Made by a program: the position numbers and the translations under genes. Below the pieces are notes generated by a model. It was not told where the DNA came from. It ran no database searches and saw only the letters and a list, made by a program, of their open reading frames with translations. A stretch of DNA of 64,000 bases from Streptomyces rubradiris (GTDB taxonomy: Bacteria; Actinomycetota; Actinomycetes; Streptomycetales; Streptomycetaceae). Below, one piece after another: positions 8,659 to 16,860 of this stretch. Numbering within the stretch: the stretch's first letter is position 1; every line of letters starts with the position of its first letter. The stretch is taken from assembly GCF_016860525.1 (NCBI RefSeq), contig NZ_BNEA01000015.1:620001-684000 (forward strand), given 5' to 3'.

Positions 8659-9042
8659 TCACGAATCGCCGGGTGCCCCCGCCGTGGTGTCCCGGGACCG
8701 CTCAGCGGCGTCCGCGCCCAGCGGTGGCGCGGCATGGCGGTCGGTGCGGTGCTGCTCGCGGGTGGTGGTGAGCCGCTGCCGGGGCGTGCCGGCCGGGCCG
8801 GGCGGCACGGGGACGGGCCGGCGGGCGGTGAGACGGCCCACCCAGCGGCGACCGCAGAGCGGGCAGGGCGGAGCGCCTTGTGGCTCGTAGGGGGACGGCA
8901 CGCCGTCTCCGTCGCGGGTGAAGTACTCCCATTCAGCGCCGTTCTCGTCGCGGTAGTACTGCACGTCGTAATCGGCGCTCCAGGTGTGCCAGCAGTGGCC
9001 GCAGGTGAATTCCACGCGCTCGACAGCCAGTTCGGTGATCAT
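8659..9042 (-). CDS. Zinc-ribbon protein divergent from dnaK
   Basis: A 127-residue protein with two cysteine knuckles: CGHCWHTW near residues 14-21 and CPLCGRRW near 60-67, together a likely four-Cys zinc ribbon. An acidic YYRDENGAEWEYFTRDGDG segment lies between them. The last 55 residues are low-complexity, Arg/Pro-rich and probably disordered. GGAGG precedes ATG 9042. It is transcribed away from the dnaK gene 170 bp to the right, so the two may share control. Precise function unknown. Confidence 0.75.
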   Translation of the reverse strand: MITELAVERVEFTCGHCWHTWSADYDVQYYRDENGAEWEYFTRDGDGVPSPYEPQGAPPCPLCGRRWVGRLTARRPVPVPPGPAGTPRQRLTTTREQHRTDRHAAPPLGADAAERSRDTTAGAPGDS

Positions 9043-9096
9043 CGGCCTGCCTCCTTCCGGCCTGGTCCCGTCTCCACAGCTACCGTCCTTCGCAAA

Positions 9097-9136
9097 AGCT
9101 TGTAAAGAGGTGGAAACCTGGATTTCTTGACAAGCT
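9097..9136. promoter_or_regulatory. Inverted repeat in dnaK upstream region
   Basis: AGCTTGT (9097-9103) and ACAAGCT (9130-9136) form a perfect 7-bp inverted repeat with a 26-bp spacer, between the divergent zinc-ribbon and dnaK genes. A TTGACA hexamer (9127-9132) overlaps the right arm, but no good -10 is correctly spaced. It matches neither the HspR HAIR nor the HrcA CIRCE element. Confidence 0.4.
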
Positions 9137-9212
9137 GGCGTGGGGACTTCATCCAGACTCTCAGTGACGTGTGTCCGCTCCGGGGTCTGGGACACGGAGG
9201 GAGGAAAGGGCC

Positions 9213-11117
9213 ATGGCACGCGCGGTAGGAATCGACCTCGGCACGACGAACTCGGTGGTCTCGGTCCTGGAGGGCGGCGAGCCCACCGTCATCACCAACA
9301 CGGAGGGCGCCCGCACCACCCCGTCGGTCGTGGCGTTCGCCAAGAACGGCGAGGTGCTCGTCGGCGAGGTCGCCAAACGGCAGGCCGTCACCAACGTGGA
9401 GCGCACCGTGCGCTCGGTCAAGCGGCACATGGGTGACGCGCAGTGGAGGTTCCCGGAGACCGGGAGCGTCGACGGCAAGCGGTACACGGCGCAGGAGATC
9501 TCCGCGCGGGTGCTGCAGAAGCTGAAGCGGGACGCGGAGGCGTACCTCGGCGAGGACGTCACGGACGCGGTGATCACCGTACCGGCGTACTTCAACGACT
9601 CCCAGCGCACCGCGACCAAGGAGGCCGGGGAGATCGCCGGGCTGAAGGTGCTGCGGATCATCAACGAGCCCACGTCCGCCGCCCTGGCCTACGGCCTGGA
9701 CAAGGAGAACGACCAGACGGTCCTCGTGTTCGACCTCGGCGGCGGCACCTTCGACGTGTCGCTGCTGGAGATCGGCGACGGCGTGGTCGAGGTCAAGGCC
9801 ACCAACGGCGACACCCATCTGGGCGGCGACGACTGGGACCAGCGGATCGTCGACCACCTGGTCCAGCAGTTCAAGAACCACTACGGCGTCGACCTGGCCA
9901 AGGACAAGATGGCCGTGCAGCGGCTGCGGGAGGCGGCGGAGCGGGCGAAGATCGAGCTGTCGTCGTCCTCGGAGACCACGATCAACCTGCCCTACATCAC
10001 CGCGTCCGCCGAGGGCCCGCTGCACCTGGACGAGAAGCTCACCCGCGCCCAGTTCGAGCAGCTGACCAGCGATCTCCTCCAGCGGTGCAAGGGCCCGTTC
10101 GACAACGCGGTCAAGGACGCCGGGATCAAGGTGTCGGACATCGACCACGTCATCCTGGTCGGCGGCTCGACCCGGATGCCTGCGGTGACCGGCCTGGTGC
10201 GGGAGCTGACCGGCAAGGACCCGCACAAGGGCGTCAACCCGGACGAGGTCGTGGCCGTCGGCGCGGCCCTGCAGGCCGGTGTGCTCAAGGGCGAGGTCAA
10301 GGACGTCCTGCTGCTCGACGTCACCCCGCTGTCCCTCGGCATCGAGACCAAGGGCGGCATCATGACCAAGCTGATCGAGCGCAACACCACGATCCCGACC
10401 AAGCGCTCGGAGATCTTCACCACGGCCGAGGACAACCAGCCGTCGGTGCAGATCCAGGTCTTCCAGGGCGAGCGCGAGATCGCGGCGTACAACAAGAAGC
10501 TCGGCATGTTCGAGCTGACCGGTCTGCCGCCGGCGCCGCGCGGCGTCCCGCAGATCGAGGTCTCCTTCGACATCGACGCCAACGGCATCATGCACGTCAC
10601 GGCGAAGGACCTCGGCACCGGCAGGGAACAGAAGATGACCGTCACCGGCGGCTCCTCGCTCCCCAAGGACGACATCGACCGCATGATGCGGGAGGCGGAG
10701 CAGCACGCCGAGGAGGACCGGAACCGGCGCGAGACCGCCGAGACCCGCAACCGTGCCGAGCAGGTCGCCTACCAGACCGAGAGGCTCCTGAGCGACAACG
10801 CCGACAAGATCCCCGCCGACATCAGAAGCGAGGTCGACACGGCTCTGGCCGAGCTGAAGCAGGCGCTGAAGGCGGAGCCGGCGGACACGGCGGTCCTGCG
10901 GCAGGCCACGGACAAGGTCACCGCCGCCGCCCAGAAGGTGGGCACCGCCATGTACGCCCAGGCGCAGCAGGCACAGGGCGCGCAGGCGGCCGGTGGCGGT
11001 GCGGGCGGGGGCGCGTCCGGTACGGACGGTGGCGCGTCCGGTGCGGGCGGGGCGGACGAGGACGTGGTGGACGCCGAGATCGTCGACGAGGACAAGCGGC
11101 AGGACGGTGCCGGATGA
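9213..11117 (+). CDS. dnaK: Molecular chaperone DnaK
   Basis: A 634-residue Hsp70. The N-terminal ATPase domain begins [20 protein letters not shown], with the phosphate motifs [16 protein letters not shown] near residue 170 and [12 protein letters not shown] near 315. The linker [15 protein letters not shown] leads to the substrate-binding domain, and the C-terminal lid ends in a Gly/Ala/Ser-rich stretch and the acidic [10 protein letters not shown] motif. The start has GGAGG/GAGG repeats just upstream. It is followed by grpE with an ATGA overlap, but no dnaJ, hspR or clpB is near. This looks like a second dnaK-grpE pair rather than the main heat-shock operon (inference). Confidence 0.97.
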   Translation: MARAVGIDLGTTNSVVSVLEGGEPTVITNTEGARTTPSVVAFAKNGEVLVGEVAKRQAVTNVERTVRSVKRHMGDAQWRFPETGSVDGKRYTAQEISARVLQKLKRDAEAYLGEDVTDAVITVPAYFNDSQRTATKEAGEIAGLKVLRIINEPTSAALAYGLDKENDQTVLVFDLGGGTFDVSLLEIGDGVVEVKATNGDTHLGGDDWDQRIVDHLVQQFKNHYGVDLAKDKMAVQRLREAAERAKIELSSSSETTINLPYITASAEGPLHLDEKLTRAQFEQLTSDLLQRCKGPFDNAVKDAGIKVSDIDHVILVGGSTRMPAVTGLVRELTGKDPHKGVNPDEVVAVGAALQAGVLKGEVKDVLLLDVTPLSLGIETKGGIMTKLIERNTTIPTKRSEIFTTAEDNQPSVQIQVFQGEREIAAYNKKLGMFELTGLPPAPRGVPQIEVSFDIDANGIMHVTAKDLGTGREQKMTVTGGSSLPKDDIDRMMREAEQHAEEDRNRRETAETRNRAEQVAYQTERLLSDNADKIPADIRSEVDTALAELKQALKAEPADTAVLRQATDKVTAAAQKVGTAMYAQAQQAQGAQAAGGGAGGGASGTDGGASGAGGADEDVVDAEIVDEDKRQDGAG

Positions 11118-11704
11118 CCGGTCCGAGCGGCACCGGCCGCCGTGGCAGGCCCGCGCTGTCGGTCGTCGGGGCCACCCGGCGGCGGGAACCGGGAAACAGC
11201 CTGGAGCCCCGCCGCCGTGGCGATGTCGAACCCGCCCGGCAGCCGGCCCGGACCGCCGGCGAGCCCGCCGAGGCCGCCGTGCTGCGCGCGCGGCTGCGCG
11301 AGTGCACGGCGGACCTGCGGCGCGTGCGGGCCGAGTACGACACCTACCGCGAACGGGTCGGCCGCGACCGTCTGGCGGTCCGCGAGATAGCGGTGGCCAA
11401 TGTGCTCACCGGCCTCCTGCCCGTCCTGGACGCCATCGACCAGGCCCACAAGCAGGGCGAGGTCACGGGCGGCTTCCGGCGGGTGACCGAGGTCCTGGAG
11501 AGCGAGCTCGCGGCCCTGGGGCTGCGGTCGTTCGGCACGGCGGGCGACCCGTTCGACCCGGCCGTGCACGAGGCCGTCTCCTGCACGTTCACCGCCGACG
11601 TCCGGCAGTCCACCTGTGCCGTCGTCCTCCGCCCCGGCTACCGGGTGGGCGACCAGCTGCTGCGGCCGGCCCAGGTGGAGGTGGCGGAACCCGTCCGGAC
11701 ATGA
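11114..11704 (+). CDS. grpE: GrpE nucleotide exchange factor
   Basis: A 196-residue GrpE that exchanges ADP for ATP on the adjacent DnaK. The first 60 residues are basic and disordered. A coiled-coil helix follows ([32 protein letters not shown]), then the head domain with [21 protein letters not shown] (matching the conserved FDPxxHEAV) and the terminal [21 protein letters not shown] overlaps the dnaK stop by four bases, giving translational coupling. Length is normal for actinobacterial GrpE. Confidence 0.95.
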   Translation: MTGPSGTGRRGRPALSVVGATRRREPGNSLEPRRRGDVEPARQPARTAGEPAEAAVLRARLRECTADLRRVRAEYDTYRERVGRDRLAVREIAVANVLTGLLPVLDAIDQAHKQGEVTGGFRRVTEVLESELAALGLRSFGTAGDPFDPAVHEAVSCTFTADVRQSTCAVVLRPGYRVGDQLLRPAQVEVAEPVRT

Positions 11705-11734
11705 GCCGCCTGCCGTGAGGAAGGAGTTGTCGCA

Positions 11735-11965
11735 GTGCTGTCCGCCGTCGTGATCCCCGCGATACTGCTCGCCGTCGTCCTCGCGCCCGGGGTGTACGAG
11801 GAATGGAAGGCCTACGTCCGGCAGACGCGGCTGCCGCTGCCCCCGGCACGGCGCTCCGTGCGCACCCGGCTGGTCCACGGCAGGCGGGTCGCGTCCCTCC
11901 GGAGGCGGGTCGCGTCCCTCCGGAGGTGGGTCTGCCGTCGTTCCCCGGGTCGACGGGCGGACTGA
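11735..11965 (+). CDS. Small membrane-anchored basic protein after grpE
   Basis: A 76-residue protein starting at GTG 11735, with AAGGAG about 8 bases upstream. The N-terminus (MLSAVVIPAILLAVVLAPGVY) is a single membrane segment or uncleaved signal anchor; the rest is strongly Arg-rich. A 21-bp tandem duplication encodes RVASLRR twice. It lies 30 bp after grpE on the same strand and may belong to the operon. No family recognised. Confidence 0.5.
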   Translation: MLSAVVIPAILLAVVLAPGVYEEWKAYVRQTRLPLPPARRSVRTRLVHGRRVASLRRRVASLRRWVCRRSPGRRAD

Positions 11966-11980
11966 CACCTGCGGGGCCGG

Positions 11981-12694
11981 TCAGCCGTCGGCGTCGCTCA
12001 CGCCGGTCGTCCCGGCGACGAGCGCGCGGAACGCCTCCGGGTCGCCGATGACCTCTTCCCTGCGGTCCGGCTGCCGGTAGAGGCGCCAGTAGCGGGCGCC
12101 GATGGCGTCGGGGCCGGTCACCGGGTCGCCGGGGACGATGCGGGAGGCGATGGTCACCGTCGCCGCGTGGATTCCCTGGGGGCCCAGTTCGGCGTGCAGC
12201 GCGTGCGCCCAGTTGCGCAGGCCGGCCATGGCGAGGCCCACATTGCCCAGGAAGGGCGCGGCGATCGTCGCGGAAACCCCCGTGGTCAGCAGCAACGTCC
12301 CCGCGCCACGGGCGAGCATGTGCGGCAGGACCTGCCCGACCGCCGTGACCGCGCCCAGCACATGCAGCTCGAACTGCTCGGTGGCGGAGGCGGCCGTGGT
12401 CCGCGCGGCGCTGGTGATGGCGCCGGTCGGGCTCGGGCTGTACTCCAGCACGTCGACCGGCCCCAGCCGCTCCCCGACTCCGGCGAGGGCACCGGCCAGC
12501 GCCTCGCGGTCCCGGATGTCGGCGGGGAAGGCCGCCGCCGTGACGCCCGACCGGGTCAGCTCGTCCACCAGACGGCCCAGGGTGTCCTGGTTCCGGGCGA
12601 TCAGCCCCACCCGGAAACCGTGGCTGCCGAAAGCCCGGGCCACGCCCATCCCGAGTCCCGGGCCTGCCCCGACCACAGCGAGCGTCTTCGTCAC
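11981..12694 (-). CDS. Short-chain dehydrogenase/reductase family protein
   Basis: A 237-residue Rossmann-fold protein. The dinucleotide-binding motif GAGPGLGMG lies near residues 9-17, and an NAG-like position reads EYSPSP. The region that should hold the catalytic YxxxK reads VGLAMAGLRNWAHALHAEL and has neither residue. It is therefore a non-classical SDR whose catalytic activity is doubtful. GTG 12694 is used because AAGGGG lies 7 bases upstream and an overlapping ATG frame stops at once. It is divergent from an HxlR regulator at 12847 that probably controls it. Confidence 0.85.
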   Translation of the reverse strand: MTKTLAVVGAGPGLGMGVARAFGSHGFRVGLIARNQDTLGRLVDELTRSGVTAAAFPADIRDREALAGALAGVGERLGPVDVLEYSPSPTGAITSAARTTAASATEQFELHVLGAVTAVGQVLPHMLARGAGTLLLTTGVSATIAAPFLGNVGLAMAGLRNWAHALHAELGPQGIHAATVTIASRIVPGDPVTGPDAIGARYWRLYRQPDRREEVIGDPEAFRALVAGTTGVSDADG

Positions 12695-12846
12695 CGCATT
12701 GCCCCTTCCGGCCACGGCGGACGGTCGGACGCGGCCGCGACCTGCCCGCCGGATGGTTACTGTTTGTTCGCAGCAGCATCCTTTGTCACCGGCCTGCCGG
12801 GGACAAGACGGCACATTCATGTCGGTGACGCACAAGGAGGTAACCC

Positions 12847-13287
12847 ATGACGGCCCGCGGGAACAGCTCACCGGCCCTACGGCACCGCGATGCCGGGTCC
12901 GGGCCGCCGGCGGCCGCGGGCGGTGGCGAGACGGACGACGAGGTGTGCCGGCAAGTGCTGCGCATCCTGGCCCTGATCGGCGACAAGTGGAGCATCCTGG
13001 TCGTCGGGCAACTGCGCGACCGGACCCTGCGCTTCAGCGAACTGCACCGCGCGGTGCGGGGAATCTCGCAGCGGATGCTCACCCTGACCCTGCGCCAGCT
13101 GGAGCGCGACGGACTGCTCACCCGGACCGTGCACCCCAGCGTGCCGCCGCGCGTCGACTACGCGCTCACCCCGCTCGGCACCACCCTGCTGGACTCCATG
13201 ACCGCCCTCGCCGACTGGGCCGTCACCCACCGGCACGAGGTCGACGACAACCGCCGCCGCTACGACGCCGCCCACCCGCCGCGGTGA
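12847..13287 (+). CDS. HxlR-family winged-helix regulator
   Basis: A 146-residue DNA-binding protein. The HxlR domain covers about residues 33-130: CRQVLRILALIGDKWSILVVGQL, then LRFSELHRAVRGISQRMLTLTLRQLERDGLL (recognition helix) and the wing VPPRVDYALTPLG. A conserved N-terminal Cys (in EVCRQV) is present, a position used for thiol or electrophile sensing in some relatives. The ribosome-binding site AAGGAGGTAACCC is near-ideal. It is divergent from the SDR gene across a 152-bp gap, the usual arrangement of HxlR regulators and their targets. Confidence 0.9.
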   Translation: MTARGNSSPALRHRDAGSGPPAAAGGGETDDEVCRQVLRILALIGDKWSILVVGQLRDRTLRFSELHRAVRGISQRMLTLTLRQLERDGLLTRTVHPSVPPRVDYALTPLGTTLLDSMTALADWAVTHRHEVDDNRRRYDAAHPPR

Positions 13288-13343
13288 CGTGAACCATCCT
13301 CGTCCGGGGCGTCCGGGGCGTCCGGGGCATGCGGAGGTGTGTC

Positions 13344-13706
13344 CTACGCGGGTTCCGGGCCGTCGAGGAACCCGAGCAGGACGTCGGCCTCCGCGCGGAG
13401 CCGGGCGGCCCGGTCCGCGTGGGCCGGTGCGGTCAACCGCGCGGCGGCTTCGAGCCGTTCGCCGGCTTCGGCGCGTACGACGTGGATCACTTCACGCTCG
13501 CTCAGCTCACGCCGCGCGGCTTCGGTGGTGCCGGCGCCGGCCGGTGACAGTTCGAGGGCGACCCCGCGGAGTTCGGCCTCGCTCACCGGCACCGCCTCGG
13601 CGTTGTCCAGCGCGGCCAGGGTCGAGCGCAGGGCGCTCACGGCGGCCTTGTCGCGGGCACGCATCGCTTCCGGCAGTGCCTGGCGCATACGAAGACGTAG
13701 AGACAT
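13344..13706 (-). CDS. GatB/YqeY-domain-like protein
   Basis: A 120-residue helical protein beginning MSLRLRMRQALPEAMRARDK and continuing AAVSALRSTLAALDNAEAV, the characteristic YqeY opening. It ends DRAARLRAEADVLLGFL. YqeY proteins resemble the tRNA-binding tail of GatB; their cellular role is poorly defined. ATG 13706 follows AAGGTCAC. The gene converges on the HxlR gene; the 56-bp gap contains a 9-bp GTCCGGGGC sequence three times in tandem (13302-13328). Confidence 0.75.
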   Translation of the reverse strand: MSLRLRMRQALPEAMRARDKAAVSALRSTLAALDNAEAVPVSEAELRGVALELSPAGAGTTEAARRELSEREVIHVVRAEAGERLEAAARLTAPAHADRAARLRAEADVLLGFLDGPEPA

Positions 13707-13866
13707 GCCGGTGACCTTATGTCCGCGCTCCCCCGCCCTCAACGCGATAAACCGCCGTCACCGCGACATGGGCGCCGGAGCCGCCGCCGTGCCGCGTGTG
13801 CGCGCCGGGTGTCCGGGTACCCGGGCGCTCGTCGCAGCCCGGCCGTGCCGACGAGAGGAGCCGAAG

Positions 13867-14898
13867 GTGAGCAGCTCAGCGGGCAGCAGGGTGGTCGTGA
13901 CCGGCGCCACCGGCAATGTCGGTACCAGTGTGGTGCGCCTGCTCTCCGAGGACCCCGAGGTGGCCGAGGTGCGCGGGCTGGCCCGGCGGACGCCGCAGTG
14001 GTCGCCGCCGAAGACCGAGTGGTCCGCCGTGGACCTGGGTTCGGACGAGGAGAACCTCGCCGAGCGGTTCGAGGGCGCGGACGCGGTGATCCACCTCGCC
14101 TGGGCGTTCCAGCCGACGCACGACCCGGCCCGGACCTGGCGGACCAATGTGCTGGGCGGTATCCGGGTCTTCGAGGCGGTCGCGGCGGCCCGGGTGCCGG
14201 TGCTGGTGCACGCCTCCTCCGTCGGCGCCTACTCACCCGGGCCGAAGGACCGCGCGGTGGACGAGTCCTGGCCGACACACGGCTGGCCGGACGCGGCGTA
14301 CTGCCGGGAGAAGGCCTATCTGGAGCGCACGCTGGACGTGTTCGAACGCGATCACCCCGAGGTGCGGGTGGTGCGCATGCGGCCGGCGTTCCTGTTCAAG
14401 TGGCAGTCGGCGAGCGAGCAGCGGCGGATCTTCGGCGGGCGGTTCCTGCCCGGTCCGCTGGCCCGGCCGGAGCTGCTGCGGTTCCTGCCGGACATCCCGG
14501 GGCTGCGGGTGCAGGCGCTGCACACCGACGACGCGGCCGAGGCCTACCGGCTCGCGGTGCGCTCGGACAACGCCCGGGGCCCCTTCAACCTGGCCGCCGA
14601 TCCTCCGCTGGACGCCGCCGTCCTGGCCGAGCTGCTGGGCTCCCGGCCCGTCCGGCTGCCGCGTACGGCGGCCCGCTCGGCGATCGCCGCCGCCTGGGGG
14701 CTGCACCTGCTGCCCGCGTCTCCGCACCTGTTCGACGCCGTGCTGCGGTTGCCGCTGATGGACTGCGCGCGGGCCCGCACCGAACTGGGCTGGCGTCCCC
14801 GGCGTACGGCGACCGAGGTGATCCAGGAGTTCCTGGAGGGCCTGCGGCAGGGCGGCGGAATGGAGACCGAGCCCATGCGGGGACGGAAGGTCGGCTGA
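13867..14898 (+). CDS. NAD-dependent epimerase/dehydratase
   Basis: A 343-residue extended-SDR protein. The NAD-binding motif GATGNVG is at 13-19, a Ser at the catalytic position lies in HASSVGAY, and YCREK supplies the Tyr-Lys pair (YxxxK). The C-terminal third is the substrate domain. Members act on nucleotide sugars or related carbonyl compounds; the substrate is not inferable here. GTG 13867 follows GAGAGGAG at 6 bases. The small acidic gene at 14937 follows 38 bp later on the same strand. Confidence 0.88.
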   Translation: MSSSAGSRVVVTGATGNVGTSVVRLLSEDPEVAEVRGLARRTPQWSPPKTEWSAVDLGSDEENLAERFEGADAVIHLAWAFQPTHDPARTWRTNVLGGIRVFEAVAAARVPVLVHASSVGAYSPGPKDRAVDESWPTHGWPDAAYCREKAYLERTLDVFERDHPEVRVVRMRPAFLFKWQSASEQRRIFGGRFLPGPLARPELLRFLPDIPGLRVQALHTDDAAEAYRLAVRSDNARGPFNLAADPPLDAAVLAELLGSRPVRLPRTAARSAIAAAWGLHLLPASPHLFDAVLRLPLMDCARARTELGWRPRRTATEVIQEFLEGLRQGGGMETEPMRGRKVG

Positions 14899-14936
14899 GC
14901 GGGCCCCGAGGCCCGACGGAGGAGCGGAGAGACGCC

Positions 14937-15188
14937 ATGGCAGTGCGGGAACCCGGGTCCGGCGGCGAGGAGCGGCCGGTGCCCAGGGACATGCCCGACC
15001 AGCAGGTCGGTGCCGGGGAGGACCGGTGGGACGTCACCGCCCCGGGGCGGCCCGCCGAGGACGGGCGGGGCGAGGACGGCGAGGACACCGCGCCGGACAC
15101 GGACGAGGCCGGCACCGGCCCGCGCGGCGCGCCCCGGACAGGCACGGTGCACCCGGAACACCCGGGTCCGGACGAGTCACCGGCGTAG
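14937..15188 (+). CDS. Small acidic hypothetical protein
   Basis: An 83-residue, strongly acidic Gly/Pro-rich protein (for example EDGRGEDGEDTAPDTDEAG) with no hydrophobic segment; it is probably disordered. A GGAGGAG ribosome-binding site lies about 10 bases before ATG 14937, and it follows the epimerase gene closely. No family recognised. Confidence 0.5.
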   Translation: MAVREPGSGGEERPVPRDMPDQQVGAGEDRWDVTAPGRPAEDGRGEDGEDTAPDTDEAGTGPRGAPRTGTVHPEHPGPDESPA

Positions 15189-15257
15189 GCCCGCGTGGGG
15201 GGTGTCTGCCGGCGGCCGGCCCGCCGGACCGCACGCGCCGGCGGGGCGCGGCCGGGG

Positions 15258-16547
15258 TCAGTGCGGCGCCCTCTCCTTGAGGGCCGTGTGCCAGGTGGGG
15301 AGCGGAGTCTCGCCGGCCGGTTCCGGGCGGCGGCCGCCGGCGGCGAAGAAGTCGGCCAGGGGAAGGATCGCGGCGCCGACGGTGACCGCGTCCGGGCCGA
15401 GCCGGCCGAGCTCGATGGTCACCTGGTCGCCCGGATGGCGCAGGGCGTACGTCGCCGCGTGCCGGCGGACGGCGGGCAGGAAGCGGGTGCCCAGCTGGAG
15501 GCCCGCCCAGCCGCCGATGAGGATGCGCTCGGGCTGGAAGAGGTTGATCAGGTCGGACAGGCCGGCGCCGAGGTACTCGGCGGTCTCCTCCAGGACGGCC
15601 AGCGCGACCGGGTCCGGCGCGGTGCCCTCGGGCGGGTACGCGGCGGCGAGCATCGCGGTGAGCGCGGTCTCCTCGTCCGTGTCCTCGGGCGGCCGGCCGC
15701 CCTCCTCGCGCCAGCGGGCGAGCAGCGACTCGGCGCCGGCGTACGCCTCCAGGCAGCCGGGGGCACCGCAGCGGCAGCGTCGGCCGCGCACCCGTACCGT
15801 CAGGTGCCCCCACTCCACGGCCCGCCCGTGCTCCACCTCGGGCGTGACCAGGCAGGCGCCGACGCCGGAGCCGAACAGCACGACCACGGCGTTGCGGGCG
15901 CCGCGCCCGGCGCCGAACCACATCTCGGCCTGGCCGAGGGTCTTGGCGCCGTTGTCGATGAGGTACGGCACCCCGTCGGGGAGCGGGGAGGCGGAGCGCA
16001 GCAGCCGCTCCAGCGGGACGGCGTCCCAGCCGATGGTCTGCCCGTGGACGACGGCGCCCTGGTCCGGGGTGTGTTCGACGATGCCCGGGACGCCGACGCC
16101 GACGCCCAGCAGCCGGCCGGGGGCGGCCTGTGCGGCGGTGAGGACCTCGGCGACGCCGTCGCGGATGTGACCGGCGATGACGTCGACGTCGTAGCCCTGC
16201 GGGGTCAACGGCCGTTCCACCCGGGCCAGTTCGGTCAGGGCCAGGTCGAACAGCTCGACGCGGACGCGGGTTTCGCCGACGTCGACGCCGATCATCTGTC
16301 CGCTGTGCGGGGCGACGCGCAGCAGGGTGCGGGGCCGGCCGCCGTCGGAGTCGACGCTGCCGGCCTCCTCGACCAGGCCGTCCGCGATCAGGTCCGCGAC
16401 CACGTTGCTGACCGAGCCGGAGCTGAGTCCGGTGGCCGGGCCCAGCTCGAAGCGGCTGAGCGGGCCGTCGAAGTACAGTCGCTGGAGCACCGCCGTGCGG
16501 TTGCCTCGTCTCAGGTCGCGTACCGTGCGCCCGTTGCGCCCCGCCAT
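15258..16547 (-). CDS. ROK-family transcriptional regulator
   Basis: A 429-residue protein. An N-terminal winged helix-turn-helix (residues about 8-65, including FELGPATGLSSGSVSNVVADLIADGLV) precedes a ROK sugar-kinase fold. That fold has the phosphate loop MIGVDVGETRVRVELFD and the ROK zinc motif CRCGAPGCLEAY. Such proteins repress sugar-uptake or polysaccharide genes and respond to sugars or sugar phosphates. GGGAG lies 4-5 bases before the ATG. No sugar transporter is adjacent, so it may be purely autoregulatory or act elsewhere. An inverted repeat lies 76 bp upstream of the start codon. Confidence 0.92.
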   Translation of the reverse strand: MAGRNGRTVRDLRRGNRTAVLQRLYFDGPLSRFELGPATGLSSGSVSNVVADLIADGLVEEAGSVDSDGGRPRTLLRVAPHSGQMIGVDVGETRVRVELFDLALTELARVERPLTPQGYDVDVIAGHIRDGVAEVLTAAQAAPGRLLGVGVGVPGIVEHTPDQGAVVHGQTIGWDAVPLERLLRSASPLPDGVPYLIDNGAKTLGQAEMWFGAGRGARNAVVVLFGSGVGACLVTPEVEHGRAVEWGHLTVRVRGRRCRCGAPGCLEAYAGAESLLARWREEGGRPPEDTDEETALTAMLAAAYPPEGTAPDPVALAVLEETAEYLGAGLSDLINLFQPERILIGGWAGLQLGTRFLPAVRRHAATYALRHPGDQVTIELGRLGPDAVTVGAAILPLADFFAAGGRRPEPAGETPLPTWHTALKERAPH

Positions 16548-16622
16548 GTGGCTCCCTTCACGAACCGTGCCCGACCTGCAACATACTCCTTCGGGCAGCG
16601 GGACGCGACATTACCCCACGCC

Positions 16623-16643
16623 TTAGTTCACGCTGTGAGCTAA
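16623..16643. promoter_or_regulatory. Inverted repeat, candidate ROK operator
   Basis: TTAGTTCAC-GCT-GTGAGCTAA: 9-base arms with one mismatch around a 3-base centre, 76 bp upstream of the ROK gene start. It is AT-rich relative to its surroundings. Length and position fit an autoregulatory operator; binding by this ROK protein is inference. Confidence 0.55.
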
Positions 16644-16860
16644 GCGGAACGCGTGCTGTCGCCCAGCGGGCCGGGGAGACGGGCGGCGGTACGCCCGCCT
16701 CCGCCGGCGCCCGCCGGGCCCGCCCCACCGATTCCGCACGACCCCGGGCCGCCGGGTCGCCCGGTGTCCGCTCCGCCGGTTCCGCGCGAGCCCGGTCCGC
16801 CGGGTGCCCCGGCGTGCGTTCCGCGGGGTCTCCCACCGGGCCCCTCCCCCGCGGCCCGGC
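16644..16860. other. GC-rich intergenic region, no gene seen
   Basis: Together with the ROK promoter region this makes a 313-bp gap (16548-16860). It has many short overlapping GGC/GCC inverted repeats, which may terminate transcription of the ROK-facing or CYP102 genes. An open frame here lacks a ribosome-binding site and has repeat-like composition, so it was not called. Confidence 0.5.

Noticed and set aside
9043..9212. HAIR or CIRCE heat-shock element before dnaK
   Set aside because: Neither CTTGAGT-N7-ACTCAAG nor TTAGCACTC-N9-GAGTGCTAA is present; only the unrelated AGCTTGT/ACAAGCT repeat was found.
9039..10706. Long open frame antisense to dnaK
   Set aside because: It mirrors the codon bias of the dnaK gene, lacks a ribosome-binding site and encodes a low-complexity His/Gln/Arg-rich protein; typical shadow frame in GC-rich DNA.
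16558..16836. Short frame upstream of the ROK gene
   Set aside because: Sequence is Gly/Arg/Pro repeat-like with no start signal and covers the inverted-repeat operator.
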